The notes below the pieces were generated by a model. That model ran no database searches and had not been told where the DNA came from. It saw only the letters and a list, made by a program, of their open reading frames with translations. From positions 2,225,711 through 2,289,710 of the forward strand of contig NZ_JAQNDO010000001.1 of NCBI RefSeq assembly GCF_028369105.1: 64,000 nucleotides of DNA, given 5' to 3'. This DNA is from Polyangium mundeleinium. GTDB lineage: Bacteria; Myxococcota_A; Polyangia; Polyangiales; Polyangiaceae. The first letter of the stretch is position 1, and each line of letters opens with the position of its first letter. Made by a program: the position numbers and the translations under genes. Below are positions 27,075 to 37,138 of this stretch, piece after piece.

Positions 27075-28268
27075 ATGAGCACCGCCACCCAACCCGCATC
27101 GAGCCTCGCCTCCTCTGCCTCAGGGGGCAGCATGGAAGGCTCCGCCCACCCGGTCGCGCGGCATCCGCTCGACGCGCACGCGCCTGACGTCGTGCGTGTT
27201 CTCCGCGACGACGGCACCCTCGATCCGGCGAACGATCCTGGTCTTCGCAGCGACGAGGTGCTCACCCTCTACCGCGCGATGGTCCGCGCGCGCCTGCTCG
27301 ACGAGCGCCTCGTGCTCCTCCAGCGGCAGGGGCGCATCGGCTTCCACATCGGCTGCAAGGGCGAGGAGGCGAGCATCCTCGGCAGTGCCTTCGCCATGCG
27401 GCAGAACGACTGGATCTTCCCGTGCTACCGCGAGTTCGCCGCGGCGCTCTGGCGTGGGATGCCGCTCCAGCGGTACGTCGACAACATGTTCGGCAACACG
27501 AACGACCCCGTGAAGGGGCGCCAGATGCCGGACCACTACACGTGGAAGAGCGGGAAGTTCGGCTCGGTCAGCTCGCCCATCGGCACCCAGATCACGCAGG
27601 CCGTCGGGTTCGCCTGGGCCGCGAAGATCCGCAAGGAGGACGCGGCGGTCCTCGTGTACTTCGGCGACGGCGCCACGAGCTCGAACGAGTTCCACAACGG
27701 CATGAACTTCGCGGGCGTCTTCAAGGCGCCGACGGTCTTCTTCTGCCGCAACAACGGCTGGGCCATCAGCGTGCCCACCGAGCGCCAGACCGCGAGCGAG
27801 ACGTTCGCGCAGAAGGGCATCGCGTACGGCGTCCCGGGCGTCCGTTGCGACGGGAACGACCTCTTCGCCGTCGTCAAGGTCACCCGCGACGCGGTCGCCC
27901 GCGCCGCGCGAGGGGAAGGCCCGACGATCATCGAGGCGCTCACTTACCGGCTCGAAGGCCACTCGACGAGCGACGATCCCAAGGCGTACCGGCCTGAAGC
28001 CGGCCTCGATTCCTGGCGCCGCCTCGACCCGATCCCGCGCCTGCGCCGGTACATCGAGCGCACGACGGGTTGGACCGACGCGCAGGACAAGGAGCTCGAG
28101 GCCGAGCTCGACGCCGAGCTCAAGGCCGCGATCGCGGTCTCCGAGAAGACGGCCGCGCCCGCGCTCGAGTCGATGTTCGAGGACGTCTTCGGCGAGCTCC
28201 CCTGGCACCTGCAAGAGCAGCGGGACGAGCTTCTGCGTGGACCCCGCGCCAAGGGGCACGGCCACTGA
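27075..28268 (+). CDS. 2-oxo acid dehydrogenase E1 component, alpha subunit
   Basis: The thiamine-diphosphate E1 alpha subunit of a pyruvate or branched-chain 2-oxo acid dehydrogenase. ATG at 27075; 397 residues, with a disordered N-terminal 35 residues. The ThDP motif is clear: GDGATSSNEFHNGMNFAG, ending FCRNNGWAISVP. GRQMPDHY and SSPIGTQITQAVGFAWA, and the phosphorylation-loop-like YRLEGHSTSDDP, are more like branched-chain E1 alpha than PdhA, so the substrate remains open. It is followed by E1 beta (51 bp) and E2 (1 bp). No E3 gene is in the window. Confidence 0.9.
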   Translation: MSTATQPASSLASSASGGSMEGSAHPVARHPLDAHAPDVVRVLRDDGTLDPANDPGLRSDEVLTLYRAMVRARLLDERLVLLQRQGRIGFHIGCKGEEASILGSAFAMRQNDWIFPCYREFAAALWRGMPLQRYVDNMFGNTNDPVKGRQMPDHYTWKSGKFGSVSSPIGTQITQAVGFAWAAKIRKEDAAVLVYFGDGATSSNEFHNGMNFAGVFKAPTVFFCRNNGWAISVPTERQTASETFAQKGIAYGVPGVRCDGNDLFAVVKVTRDAVARAARGEGPTIIEALTYRLEGHSTSDDPKAYRPEAGLDSWRRLDPIPRLRRYIERTTGWTDAQDKELEAELDAELKAAIAVSEKTAAPALESMFEDVFGELPWHLQEQRDELLRGPRAKGHGH

Positions 28269-28319
28269 TCCTCGGGGAAACCCGCCCTCCTTTCGAGAAG
28301 GTCACGGAGAGATAGCACG

Positions 28320-29294
28320 ATGCCTCAGATGAACATGGTCCAGGCCATCAACGACGCGCTCCGCCACGAGATGCGGCGCGACAATCGCGTCGTCGTCCTC
28401 GGCGAGGACGTCGGGAAGGTCGGCGGCGTCTTCCGCGTCACGCAGGGGCTCTTCGACGAGTTCGGCGACGAGCGCGTGATCGACACCCCGCTGTCCGAGG
28501 GTGGCATCATCGGCACGGCGATCGGCATGGCCCTCTACGGCCTGGTCCCCGTCCCCGAGATCCAGTTCTCCGACTTCATTTTCCCCGCGTACGACCAGAT
28601 CGTCTCCGAGCTGGCGAAGTACCGGTATCGCTCGGGCGGCGAGTATCCGGCCAAGCTCGTGATCCGCACGCCGACCGGCGGCGGCATCCGCGGCGGCCAT
28701 TACCACTCGCAGTCGCCCGAGGCGCAGTTCATCCATGTCGCGGGCCTCAAGGTGGTTTGCCCGTCGAACCCGGCGGACGCGAAGGGCCTCTTGCTCGCCT
28801 CGATCCGCGACCCGGATCCGGTCCTCTTCTTCGAGCCGAAGCGCATCTATCGCGCGGCGAAGGGCGAGGTCCCCGAGGGCGATCACACGGTGCCGCTCGG
28901 GAAAGCCAGCGTCGTGCGCAAGGGCCAGCACGTCACGATCGTCGTCTGGGGCGCGATGCTCTACGAGGCGCTCGACGCGGCGAACCAGGCGGCGGCGCAG
29001 GGCATCGACTGCGAGGTCATCGACCTGCGCACGCTCTGGCCGCTCGACATCGAGACGATCATCACCTCGGTGAAGAAGACGGGTCGCGTGGTCGTGGTGC
29101 ACGAGGCGCCGAAGAGCTGCGGGCTCGGCGGCGAGATCGTCGCGCTCATCAACGAGAAGGCCTTCCTCCACCTCGAGGCGCCGCCGAAGCGCGTGACCGG
29201 CTTCGACACGCCCTTCCCGTACACGCTCGAGATGGAGTACCTGCCGCTCTCCCACCGCATCCTGCCGGCGATCATCGAGACCGCGAGGTACTGA
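28320..29294 (+). CDS. 2-oxo acid dehydrogenase E1 component, beta subunit
   Basis: Partner of the alpha subunit in an alpha2-beta2 E1. ATG at 28320, preceded by GGAGAGA; 324 residues, normal size. Typical motifs are VVVLGEDVGKVGGVFRVTQG, DTPLSEGGIIGTAIGMAL and IRTPTGGGIRGGHYHSQSPE, and the C-terminal transketolase-like domain has CEVIDLRTLWPLDIETI. It is 1 bp from the E2 gene, so all three subunits are expressed together. Confidence 0.94.
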   Translation: MPQMNMVQAINDALRHEMRRDNRVVVLGEDVGKVGGVFRVTQGLFDEFGDERVIDTPLSEGGIIGTAIGMALYGLVPVPEIQFSDFIFPAYDQIVSELAKYRYRSGGEYPAKLVIRTPTGGGIRGGHYHSQSPEAQFIHVAGLKVVCPSNPADAKGLLLASIRDPDPVLFFEPKRIYRAAKGEVPEGDHTVPLGKASVVRKGQHVTIVVWGAMLYEALDAANQAAAQGIDCEVIDLRTLWPLDIETIITSVKKTGRVVVVHEAPKSCGLGGEIVALINEKAFLHLEAPPKRVTGFDTPFPYTLEMEYLPLSHRILPAIIETARY

Positions 29295-29295
29295 G

Positions 29296-30756
29296 ATGGC
29301 AAGCTTCGAGTTCAAGCTGCCCGACATCGGCGAGGGCGTCACCGAAGGCGAGATCGTCAAGTGGCTCGTCGCGCCAGGAGACGTCGTCAAGGAAGACCAG
29401 CCGATGGTCGAGGTGATGACGGACAAGGCGACCGTCACGATCACGGCGCCGAAGGCCGGCAAGATCGTGGAGACGCGCGCCAAGGAGGGCCAGATCGTCG
29501 CCGTGCACTCGGTGCTCGTCGTGTTCGATCTCGACGGCGACAAGCCCGCGCTCGCGCCCGCCGCGGCCGCCGAGCCGACGGCGGCGAGCACGCCGAAGGT
29601 TGCGAACAGTGATGGTCCGGCCGCGACGGCGGTCGGCGACATCAAGGAGGACCTGCCCGGCATGAATCTCATGCCGATCGGGGCCTCGCACACGACGAAC
29701 GGGATCACGGCGGCGCCCGTGGCCGCGTACTACAACGAAAAACCGCTCGCCACGCCGGCGACGCGCAAGCTCGCTCGGGATCTCGGCGTGGATCTGCGCC
29801 GCGTCACGCCCACGGGCGCGAGCGGGCGGGTCACGAAGGACGACGTCCGCGGCGCGATCGCCGCGCCCACGACGGCGCCTCTCGCGATGCACACGGCTGC
29901 GGCCTCGCACGTGCCGGAGTCGCTCCCGACGACCTCCGCGCCTCTGCCGAAGCCCGTTGCAGCGCCCGAGCCGCAGCCCGCGGCGTCGGCGCCGGTCACG
30001 GCGAAGGCCCCCGCGCCCGTGCGTGTTCCGCCGCCTCCGGCCGGCGAGGAGTCGCTCGAGGAGCGGACCCCGCTGCGCGGCGTGCGCAAGCGGATCTTCG
30101 ACCAGATGGCCCGCTCGAAGCACACCGCGGCGCACTTCACGTTCGTCGAGGAGTGCGACGTGACGGCGCTGAAGGAGCTCCGCGCGCGCCTGAAGCCCGC
30201 GGCGGACAAGGCCGGCGTGAAACTCACGTTCCTGCCGTTCTTCGTGAAGGCCGTCGTCGCCGCGCTGAAGAAGCACCCCTCGCTGAACAGCGCCTTCGAC
30301 GAGACCACGCAGGAGATCGTGCAGCGGCGCTACTACGACATCGGCATCGCGTCCGCCACCGAGGCGGGTCTCATGGTGCCCGTCGTGCGTCGCGCCGATC
30401 GCAAGAGCATCCTCGACGTCGCCAAGGACATCCAGCGCCTCGGCGACGACACGAAGGCCGGCAAGGTGCGGGCCGAGGATCTCGGCGGCTCGACGTTCAC
30501 GATCACCTCGCTCGGAGCGCAGGGCGGCCTCTTCGCGACGCCGATCCTGAACTTTCCCGAGGTCGCGATCCTCGGCATCCACCAGATGAAGCAGAAGCCG
30601 GTGGTGCGCGACGGTCAGATCGTGATCGGCGACGTGATGTTGCTCAGTTTGTCCTTCGATCACCGCATCATCGACGGTCACGTCGGCGCGGCGTTCGCTT
30701 ACGAGATCATCGGGTACCTCGAGAACCCGGATCGGCTCTTCCTCGAAATGGCGTGA
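29296..30756 (+). CDS. 2-oxo acid dehydrogenase E2 (dihydrolipoamide acyltransferase)
   Basis: ATG at 29296, 1 bp after E1 beta; 486 residues. Domain order: one lipoyl domain (residues 1-78) with the modified lysine in VEVMTDKATVTI; an Ala/Pro linker; a peripheral subunit-binding domain (about 153-188: ATRKLARDLGVDLRRVTPTG); a second Pro-rich linker; and the catalytic domain (about 255-486), with TPLRGVRKRIFDQMARSKH and the active-site SFDHRIIDGH (HxxxDG). It carries the acyl group between E1 and CoA. The lipoyl domain should be modified by LipA encoded upstream. Confidence 0.94.
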   Translation: MASFEFKLPDIGEGVTEGEIVKWLVAPGDVVKEDQPMVEVMTDKATVTITAPKAGKIVETRAKEGQIVAVHSVLVVFDLDGDKPALAPAAAAEPTAASTPKVANSDGPAATAVGDIKEDLPGMNLMPIGASHTTNGITAAPVAAYYNEKPLATPATRKLARDLGVDLRRVTPTGASGRVTKDDVRGAIAAPTTAPLAMHTAAASHVPESLPTTSAPLPKPVAAPEPQPAASAPVTAKAPAPVRVPPPPAGEESLEERTPLRGVRKRIFDQMARSKHTAAHFTFVEECDVTALKELRARLKPAADKAGVKLTFLPFFVKAVVAALKKHPSLNSAFDETTQEIVQRRYYDIGIASATEAGLMVPVVRRADRKSILDVAKDIQRLGDDTKAGKVRAEDLGGSTFTITSLGAQGGLFATPILNFPEVAILGIHQMKQKPVVRDGQIVIGDVMLLSLSFDHRIIDGHVGAAFAYEIIGYLENPDRLFLEMA

Positions 30757-30763
30757 TCCTCTC

Positions 30764-30790
30764 CTCCCTCTCCACCGCGTGGAGAGGGAG
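30764..30790. terminator. Bidirectional terminator-like hairpin
   Basis: CTCCCTCTCCAC (30764-30775) pairs perfectly with GTGGAGAGGGAG (30779-30790) around a CGC loop: a 12-bp stem in the 51 bp between the convergent E2 and protease genes. No T-run is needed for the assignment of a shared 3' end; the position is the main support. Confidence 0.7.
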
Positions 30791-30807
30791 GGCTCAGGTG
30801 GGGGAGG

Positions 30808-32892
30808 TCAAACGGCCCCAGCCGGGGCCTGCTCCTCCGCCTCGTCCGTCTCCTCTTCGGCCTCGTCCTTCTTCGCCTTCGCCTTGGGTTTGCCCGCGGG
30901 GATCACGACGCCGTGGTTCATCGCCACGGCCTCGCGGATCTTCTGCGTCATCTGCTTCTCCAGCTTCGCCCGGTCGCCGAACAGCGCCCAGACCTCCAGC
31001 GTGTCGTCGGGCGAGCCTTCGATCGCGCGCTTCGGCAGCGCGTTCACCCAGGCGAAACGATCCGCGGGCGAGGGGTGGCTGTCGTAGGGCGAGGGTTCGG
31101 CGTGGATGGCCTCGTCGACCGCCTTCTCGATCTCGGCGTCCTCCGGGGTTTTTCCGCGGACGCGGTAGCGGTAGAGGTTCGCGAGCGCGCGCTTCTCCTG
31201 GATCACCTCGGAGAGCGCGACCTGCGTGTGCACGTCGAAGCGGATCGACCGCTCGATCACGTGCTTGAGGCCCTGCGTGAACGCCTCCGCCCCGTACGCG
31301 AAGGCCGCCCATCGGTCCGCGAGCACCTCCTGCAAGCGCGAGGCGCCCTGCGAGATCCGCAGGAAGATCTTGTGGAACCCGCTCACGAAGAGCCACGCCG
31401 GGTTGTACCAGCCCGCCGCGCCGCCCTGCGCGAGCGAGAGCGCCATCGTGAACACGCTTCGCCGCACGGCCAGCGCGAAGCCGCCGCCGGCCGTGTCCTC
31501 GTTGTGGAAATGCCCGTACTCGTGCGCCAGGACGGCCTTGAACGCGCCGATCGAGAACCCGTCGAGCACGCCCGCGCCGAGCACGAGGCATCGCTCCGTG
31601 CGCCCCGTGAGCTGCCGGAGAAGGCCGCCGCGCTCGAAGACGCCAACCTCCGTCGTCGGCGTCATGTACACGTTGTCCACGGACCGCGTGCCGATGCGCC
31701 CGGCCACCTCTTCCAGAACGGCGCGGAGCTTCGGGTGTTCGGCGAGGTCGAGCTTGTCGCCCGGCTCGCCCTCCTTCCGCCGGAAGAAGATGCTCTTCAG
31801 CATCGCCCACAACGACACCAGCGTGAAGATCGCGACGATCGCCACGAGCTTCACGGGGATCCGACCGATCGCGAGGAAGCCGTAGATGATGCCGCCGCCC
31901 GCGACGAGCACGAGCGACATCACGATCGGAAGGCTGATGTAGTAGTAGGCGCAGCAGGCCCAGAGCACGACGCCGTAGATGCGCCGCAGCCATTTGTCCG
32001 CGCCCGTCGCGTTCTCGTCCGCCGACTTCGGGACGGCCGTCGTCGCGCGCAGCGTGAGCTTGCTCAGCAGCCCCCCGAGCCCGAGCAGCACGACGAGTCC
32101 TGCGAGCCACCCGAGGAATCCGTAGAGCATCGTCATGCCGTATCGCTCGTGGAACGGCATCGCCTCCTCGTACTGGCCCTTGAGCGCCGTGTACGTCTGG
32201 TCGTCGAGGCCGAGCGATCTGGCGCGTTCGAGCGTCTCGATGGCCTTGTCCAGGTGGCCCTCGGACGCATCGACCATCGACGCGTAGAGGTACGTCGGGG
32301 CGAACTCCGGCGCGATGCGCTCGAGCGCGCGTGAGCAACTGCGGAGCTGATCGAAGCGGCTGTACTGGAGCGCGGATTCGCAGTGCAGGAGCTGGGCGAA
32401 CTTGTCGTCGGGTTTTCGCGCGGCGGCGGAGCTCGCGAGCTCGAACGCTTCGCGCACCTCCGACGTGCTCGGGGTCGCGCCTTGCGGCCGGAGCAGGAGC
32501 GCCTGCGCGAGGGCGGCCTTGTTCTCGGCCACGTCCTCCGTTTCGAGCGCCTTGCGGCAGAGCGCGATGCCCTCGTTGCGCGCGCCTTGGTGGAGCTTCA
32601 CCGTGCAGAGCCGTCGCGTCGCAGCCGAGAACTTCGGCACCCGCGCGCGCACCTGCTCGTAAAGCCCCGCGGCGCCGGCGAGATCGTTCCGCTCGCGCGC
32701 TGCGTTCGCCTCGGCAAACAGCTTCGCCGCGTCGGGATCGAGCTTCTCGATCTGCGCGGCGAGCTCCCTCTCGAAGGCTGCCTCGTCAGCGGCCTTTCCC
32801 TCCCCGGAGGTGAGCAAACCCGCGAGGGCGACGAGCCACGCCCCTCCGAACCGCCACGCTCGTTTCTCCCACGTCGTCCGCATCCCTCCCAC
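30808..32892 (-). CDS. TPR-containing M48-family membrane metalloprotease
   Basis: GTG at 32892 (GAGGAG site 5-6 bases upstream) is preferred to the ATG at 32883, which would sit on its own ribosome site; 694 residues. A signal peptide/anchor (about 13-35) precedes TPR-like helices (about 45-255), then hydrophobic segments (about 265-285, 315-380), and a peptidase domain. The zinc motif is HEYGH within VLAHEYGHFHNED, with a third ligand probably in EVLADRWAAF. M48 proteases such as HtpX and BepA act in envelope quality control. The C-terminus is Lys/Glu-rich. It converges on the E2 gene across a shared hairpin. Confidence 0.87.
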   Translation of the reverse strand: MGGMRTTWEKRAWRFGGAWLVALAGLLTSGEGKAADEAAFERELAAQIEKLDPDAAKLFAEANAARERNDLAGAAGLYEQVRARVPKFSAATRRLCTVKLHQGARNEGIALCRKALETEDVAENKAALAQALLLRPQGATPSTSEVREAFELASSAAARKPDDKFAQLLHCESALQYSRFDQLRSCSRALERIAPEFAPTYLYASMVDASEGHLDKAIETLERARSLGLDDQTYTALKGQYEEAMPFHERYGMTMLYGFLGWLAGLVVLLGLGGLLSKLTLRATTAVPKSADENATGADKWLRRIYGVVLWACCAYYYISLPIVMSLVLVAGGGIIYGFLAIGRIPVKLVAIVAIFTLVSLWAMLKSIFFRRKEGEPGDKLDLAEHPKLRAVLEEVAGRIGTRSVDNVYMTPTTEVGVFERGGLLRQLTGRTERCLVLGAGVLDGFSIGAFKAVLAHEYGHFHNEDTAGGGFALAVRRSVFTMALSLAQGGAAGWYNPAWLFVSGFHKIFLRISQGASRLQEVLADRWAAFAYGAEAFTQGLKHVIERSIRFDVHTQVALSEVIQEKRALANLYRYRVRGKTPEDAEIEKAVDEAIHAEPSPYDSHPSPADRFAWVNALPKRAIEGSPDDTLEVWALFGDRAKLEKQMTQKIREAVAMNHGVVIPAGKPKAKAKKDEAEEETDEAEEQAPAGAV

Positions 32893-33139
32893 GGCGTCTC
32901 CTCCCCGTTTTTCCGCATCCTACCCGACCCGACTGCGGCCGCGCGATCCCGATGGTGACGCTGCGGCGGGCGAGCCCGACCGAGGGCGCGGAGCTTCCGT
33001 TCCGTTGGGGCACCTTGGGTTCGATCCGTCGTCCATTCAGCCGATCGTTGACGCCGCGTGGTGTTGTCACCTAGAGAGAAGCGCCGAGGAGCCGCTTCCC
33101 ATGCAATTGGGCTCCGTGTTGCGAGGAGACACGTCACCG

Positions 33140-34267
33140 ATGCGCTTCGCCCTGTTCCTGCCACTGCTCTTGGTCTCTGCCGCGGCGTTCGCAGGCGCCG
33201 GCTGCGGCGAGCGTGAGGCCACGCCGCTCCCGTTCCAGCAGAAGAAGAAGGGGGCGAACGCCTCGACCGAGGCCGCGAAGCTCGCGGAGCTCGACCTCGC
33301 GGACATGAAGAACAACTTCGGCACGCTGCCCGCCAAGTACGAGGCGAAGAGCGGCGAGACCGACACGAACCCGATCACGACCGACAAGGTCGCTCTCGGC
33401 CGCATGCTCTACTACGACACGCGGCTCTCGAAGAACCAGGACCTCTCGTGCAACTCGTGCCACCTGCTCGACAAGTTCGGCGTCGACGGCACGAAGGTCT
33501 CGAAGGGCCACAAAGGCCAGCTTGGCGGCCGCAACGCGCCCACCGTGTACAACGCCGGCGGGTACGTCGCGCAGTTCTGGGACGGCCGCGCGGGCACGCT
33601 CGAAGACCAGGCCAAGGGCCCGATCCTGAACCCGGTCGAGATGGCCATGAAGGACGAGGCGAGCGTCGTCGCGGTGCTCGAGTCGATCCCGGGCTACGAG
33701 GACGCCTTCAAGAAGGCCTTCCCCGACGACAAGGAGCCGATCTCGTACAACAACCTGGCGAAGGCGATCGGCGCGTTCGAGCGGCAGCTCGTGACGCCCT
33801 CGCGCTTCGACAAGTACATGGCCGGCGACAAGACGGCGCTCACGGATCAGGAGCGCGCGGGCCTCACGAAGTTCGTGCAGAACGGCTGCACCTCGTGCCA
33901 CAGCGGCAGCGCGCTCGGCGGCTCGACCTTCCAGAAGCTCGGCCTGATCAAGGCGTACCCGAACCAGAAGGATCTCGGCCGCTACGACGTCACGAAGAAG
34001 GACGAGGACAAGATGGTCTTCCGCGTCCCGACGCTGCGCAACGTGGCGCAAACGGGACCCTGGTTCCACGACGGCGCCTTCGATCGCCTGGAGACGACGG
34101 TGCAGGCGATGGCCTACCACCAGCTCGGCAAGGAGCTGCCCGAGGCGGATGTCGCGGACATCGTGGCCTTCTTGAAATCCCTGACGGGCGAGATCCCGCA
34201 GGAGTACATCAAGAAGCCCGAGCTGCCCGCGAACGGCGAGAAGACGCCGGGCCCCGATCCCACGTGA
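33140..34267 (+). CDS. Di-haem cytochrome c peroxidase/MauG-family lipoprotein
   Basis: ATG at 33140 (MRFALFLPLLLVSAAAFAG) starts an export signal that ends in a Cys (GAGC), so probably lipid-anchored in the periplasm; an ATG at 33101 is an alternative. 375 residues. Two haem c sites are visible: CNSCH in the N-terminal domain and CTSCH in the second. RVPTLRNVAQTGPWFHDGAF and the conserved region NPVEMAMKDEA fit bacterial di-haem peroxidases, which reduce hydrogen peroxide with electrons from small cytochromes or related partners. It stands alone upstream of prfB. Confidence 0.9.
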   Translation: MRFALFLPLLLVSAAAFAGAGCGEREATPLPFQQKKKGANASTEAAKLAELDLADMKNNFGTLPAKYEAKSGETDTNPITTDKVALGRMLYYDTRLSKNQDLSCNSCHLLDKFGVDGTKVSKGHKGQLGGRNAPTVYNAGGYVAQFWDGRAGTLEDQAKGPILNPVEMAMKDEASVVAVLESIPGYEDAFKKAFPDDKEPISYNNLAKAIGAFERQLVTPSRFDKYMAGDKTALTDQERAGLTKFVQNGCTSCHSGSALGGSTFQKLGLIKAYPNQKDLGRYDVTKKDEDKMVFRVPTLRNVAQTGPWFHDGAFDRLETTVQAMAYHQLGKELPEADVADIVAFLKSLTGEIPQEYIKKPELPANGEKTPGPDPT

Positions 34268-34330
34268 TCGTGGACCACCAAGCTCCAAACCCCCTGGCGT
34301 GGGCGGCGGAAATCGAATAAACCGCCGCCC

Positions 34331-35477
34331 ATGCTGTCCGAGACCCGCGAGAAAATCGAAGACCTCAAAAGGCGCTATGCTGCGCTAAGGGGGCATCTTT
34401 GACGTCCCTAAGCTCACGCGCATGCTCGCCGAGCTGACGCAAAAGTCGCTCGAGCCTGGTTTCTGGAACGATCAAACGAAGGCGCAGGCCACGCTGCGCA
34501 AGCGCGCGGACGTCGAGCAAAAGCTCGAAGTCGCGCAGACACTCGGCCGCGCGATCGACGACACCGCCGAGTACCTGGAGCTCGCGGCCGCCGAGAACGA
34601 CGAAGCCGCGATGGCCGACTGCGAGAAGCAGGTCGTCGACCTCGACGCGCGTCTGCGCAAGACCGAGCTCGAACGGATGCTGAGCGGTCCCGCGGATCAG
34701 TCGAACGCCATCGTCAGCATTCACCCGGGCGCCGGCGGCACGGACGCCAAGGACTGGGCTTCGATGCTGCTCCGCATGTACCTGCGCTTCTGTGAGAGGC
34801 GCGGCTACAAGACGGAGATCATCGACTACCAGGACGGCGACGAGGCCGGCATCGACGCTGTCTCGTTCACCGTGTCGGGGCCGGGCGCCTACGGGTATCT
34901 GCGCTCGGAGACCGGCGTGCACCGGCTCGTGCGCATGAGCCCGTTCAACGCGGATCATACGCGACAAACCGCGTTCGCCGCGGTCGAGATCACGCCCGAC
35001 GTCGGGGACGACATCCAGATCGACATCAACGAGAAGGACATCGAGATCACGACGATGCGCGCCGGCGGCAAGGGCGGGCAGAACGTGAACAAGGTCGAGA
35101 CGGCGGTCCGGCTGCGGTACCTGCCCGATCCGACGATCAACATCGTCTGCCGCGCCGAGCGCAGCCAGCATCAGAACCGGGCGATGGCGCTCAAGATGCT
35201 GAAGGCGAAGCTCTACGAGCGCGAGCTCGCGCGGCGCGACGCCGAGAACGCCGCGTACCAGGCCTCGAAGACCGCGATCAACTTCGGCAGCCAGATCCGC
35301 AACTACGTGCTCGCGCCCTACCGCCTCGTGAAGGACGTGCGGACCGCGTCGGAGTCCGGCAACGTGGATGCAGTGCTCGACGGGGATCTCGACTCGTTCA
35401 TCGAGGCGTACCTCTTGGCCGCGGCGGGCGGCACGCTGAAAAAGGGCGGCCAGGTGGTCGCAGAGGACGACGCGTGA
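34331..35477 (+). CDS. prfB: Peptide chain release factor 2, with programmed +1 frameshift
   Basis: RF2 ends translation at UGA and UAA. Translation starts at ATG 34331 and meets an in-frame TGA at 34400-34402; the main frame continues by skipping one base (coding segments 34331-34399 and 34401-35477), giving 381 residues. The site has all the classic parts: AGGGGG (34388-34393), a 3-base spacer, CTT, TGA and a following C. The product has the codon-reading SPF motif (RMSPFNAD) and the peptidyl-hydrolysis GGQ ([10 protein letters not shown]). The frameshift is the known autoregulatory switch: low RF2 slows reading of TGA and favours the shift. The stop overlaps the start of lysS by 4 bp. Confidence 0.97.
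34388..34403 (+). promoter_or_regulatory. RF2 recoding site (+1 frameshift signal)
   Basis: An internal Shine-Dalgarno-like AGGGGG sits 3 bases before the slippery CTT TGA C, exactly the spacing of the E. coli prfB signal. The CTT-decoding tRNA slips to TTT when RF2 is scarce. Confidence 0.95.
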
Positions 35478-37138
35478 GCGAGGACAAGCAGGAAAAGAAG
35501 GGGGGCTCTTCGGCTGCGGCTGCGACGCAGCACGCCGAGGAGACCCTCATCGCCGTTCGGAAAGAGAAGGCCACGAAGATCCGCGGGCGCGGGGAAAACC
35601 CGTTCGCCAACGACGTCACGTCGGGCGAGCCGCTCGTGGATCTCGCGTCGGCCCGCGCGCAGTTCGACGGCGCGAAGAACGCCGCGGGACGATACGACGC
35701 GGAAAAGGTCGCGCCCGAGCCCTTGCGGATCGCGGGCCGGGTCCTCTTCCTGCGGCAGATGGGCGGCGTCTCGTTCGTGCGTCTCCGCGATCGCACGGGC
35801 GAGCTTCAGCTCTACTGCGACGAGGCCGTGCTCGGCGAGGCCTATGCGCGCCTGCACGAGGAGATCGACCTCGGCGACATCATCGAGGCGAGCGGCACGG
35901 CCATGGCCACGCAGAAGGGGGAGCTCAGCGTCAAGGCGACGAGCTTCCGCCTGCTCACGAAGGCCTATCGCCCGCTGCCCACGAAGACGAGCTTCAAGGA
36001 CGTCGAGGCGCGCTACCGCATGCGCTACGTCGACCTCGTGGCGAACCGCGAGGTCGCCACGGTCTTCCGGGCGCGTACGTTCCTCATCTCGGCGCTGCGC
36101 CGTTTCTTCGACGGCAAAGGGTTTCTGGAGGTCGAGACGCCCACGATGCACACGATCATCGGCGGCGCCGCGGCCCGGCCCTTCAAGACGCACCACAACA
36201 CGCTCGACATGGGGCTCTTCATGCGCATCGCGCCGGAGCTCTACCTGAAGCGCCTCGTCGTGGGCGGCTTCGAGCGCGTCTACGAGGTCGCGCGTTGTTA
36301 CCGGAACGAGGGGCTCTCCACGCGGCACAACCCCGAGTTCACGATGCTCGAGTACTACCAGGCCTACGCCACGTACGAGACGCTCATGGACCAGACCGAG
36401 GCCATGCTCCGCGCCGTCGACGAGGCGCTCGCCGCGGCGTTGCCCGAGGAGCACGCGGGCTGGGCGAAGGCGCGCACCTGGTCCTTCGAGCGGTTCGTCC
36501 GGGTCCCGATGGCGAAGGCCATCGAGAACGCCCTCGCCCGCTCGGGTTTGCCCCCGGAGGTCGCCACGAAGGTCGCCGACGACGACGCGCCGATCAAGGC
36601 CTGGGCGAAGGCCGCCAAGGAGAAGAAGCGCGAGATCGACTGGGCGAACTTCCGCTCGGGCATGAAGAAGTGCGACTCGGACGGCGAGCGTGTCTTCTGC
36701 GCCTACGAGTACCTCGCCGAGCCCTTCCTCACCGCGGATTACCGCACGGACGACGGCTCGAAGAGCCTGCCCGTGTTCATCATCGACTACCCGTTCGAGG
36801 TTTCGCCGCTGGCGCGGAAGAAGGACGGGAATGAAGCGCTCGTCGATAGGTTCGAGCTCTTCGTCGACGGCCGCGAGCTCTGCAACGCCTTCAGCGAGCT
36901 GAACGATCCCGAGGATCAGGACGCGCGCTTCCGGGCGCAGGTCGAGAAGAAGGCCAAGGGCGCGGAGGAGACGATGGACTACGACGCCGATTACGTGCGC
37001 GCGCTCGAGTACGGCATGCCGCCGACCGCCGGCTTCGGCATGGGCGTCGATAGGCTCACGATGCTGCTCACGGGCGCCGCGTCGATCCGCGACGTCATCC
37101 TGTTCCCCCTCCTTCGGCCCGAGGCGAGCGGCAGTTGA
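35474..37138 (+). CDS. lysS: Lysyl-tRNA synthetase (class II)
   Basis: Charges tRNA-Lys. GTG at 35474 overlaps the prfB stop; 554 residues, slightly longer than usual (about 500) because of a charged N-terminus and an insertion around residues 340-400. The N-terminal OB fold ([21 protein letters not shown]) binds the anticodon. The class II motifs are complete: motif 2 in [20 protein letters not shown] and motif 3 in [19 protein letters not shown]. The prfB-lysS pairing is known in many bacteria. Its stop overlaps the next start by 4 bp. Confidence 0.95.
   Translation: MSEDKQEKKGGSSAAAATQHAEETLIAVRKEKATKIRGRGENPFANDVTSGEPLVDLASARAQFDGAKNAAGRYDAEKVAPEPLRIAGRVLFLRQMGGVSFVRLRDRTGELQLYCDEAVLGEAYARLHEEIDLGDIIEASGTAMATQKGELSVKATSFRLLTKAYRPLPTKTSFKDVEARYRMRYVDLVANREVATVFRARTFLISALRRFFDGKGFLEVETPTMHTIIGGAAARPFKTHHNTLDMGLFMRIAPELYLKRLVVGGFERVYEVARCYRNEGLSTRHNPEFTMLEYYQAYATYETLMDQTEAMLRAVDEALAAALPEEHAGWAKARTWSFERFVRVPMAKAIENALARSGLPPEVATKVADDDAPIKAWAKAAKEKKREIDWANFRSGMKKCDSDGERVFCAYEYLAEPFLTADYRTDDGSKSLPVFIIDYPFEVSPLARKKDGNEALVDRFELFVDGRELCNAFSELNDPEDQDARFRAQVEKKAKGAEETMDYDADYVRALEYGMPPTAGFGMGVDRLTMLLTGAASIRDVILFPLLRPEASGS

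Noticed and set aside
33005-33030. GGGTTCGATCC as a possible tRNA T-arm
   Set aside because: No matching acceptor, D or anticodon arms around it.
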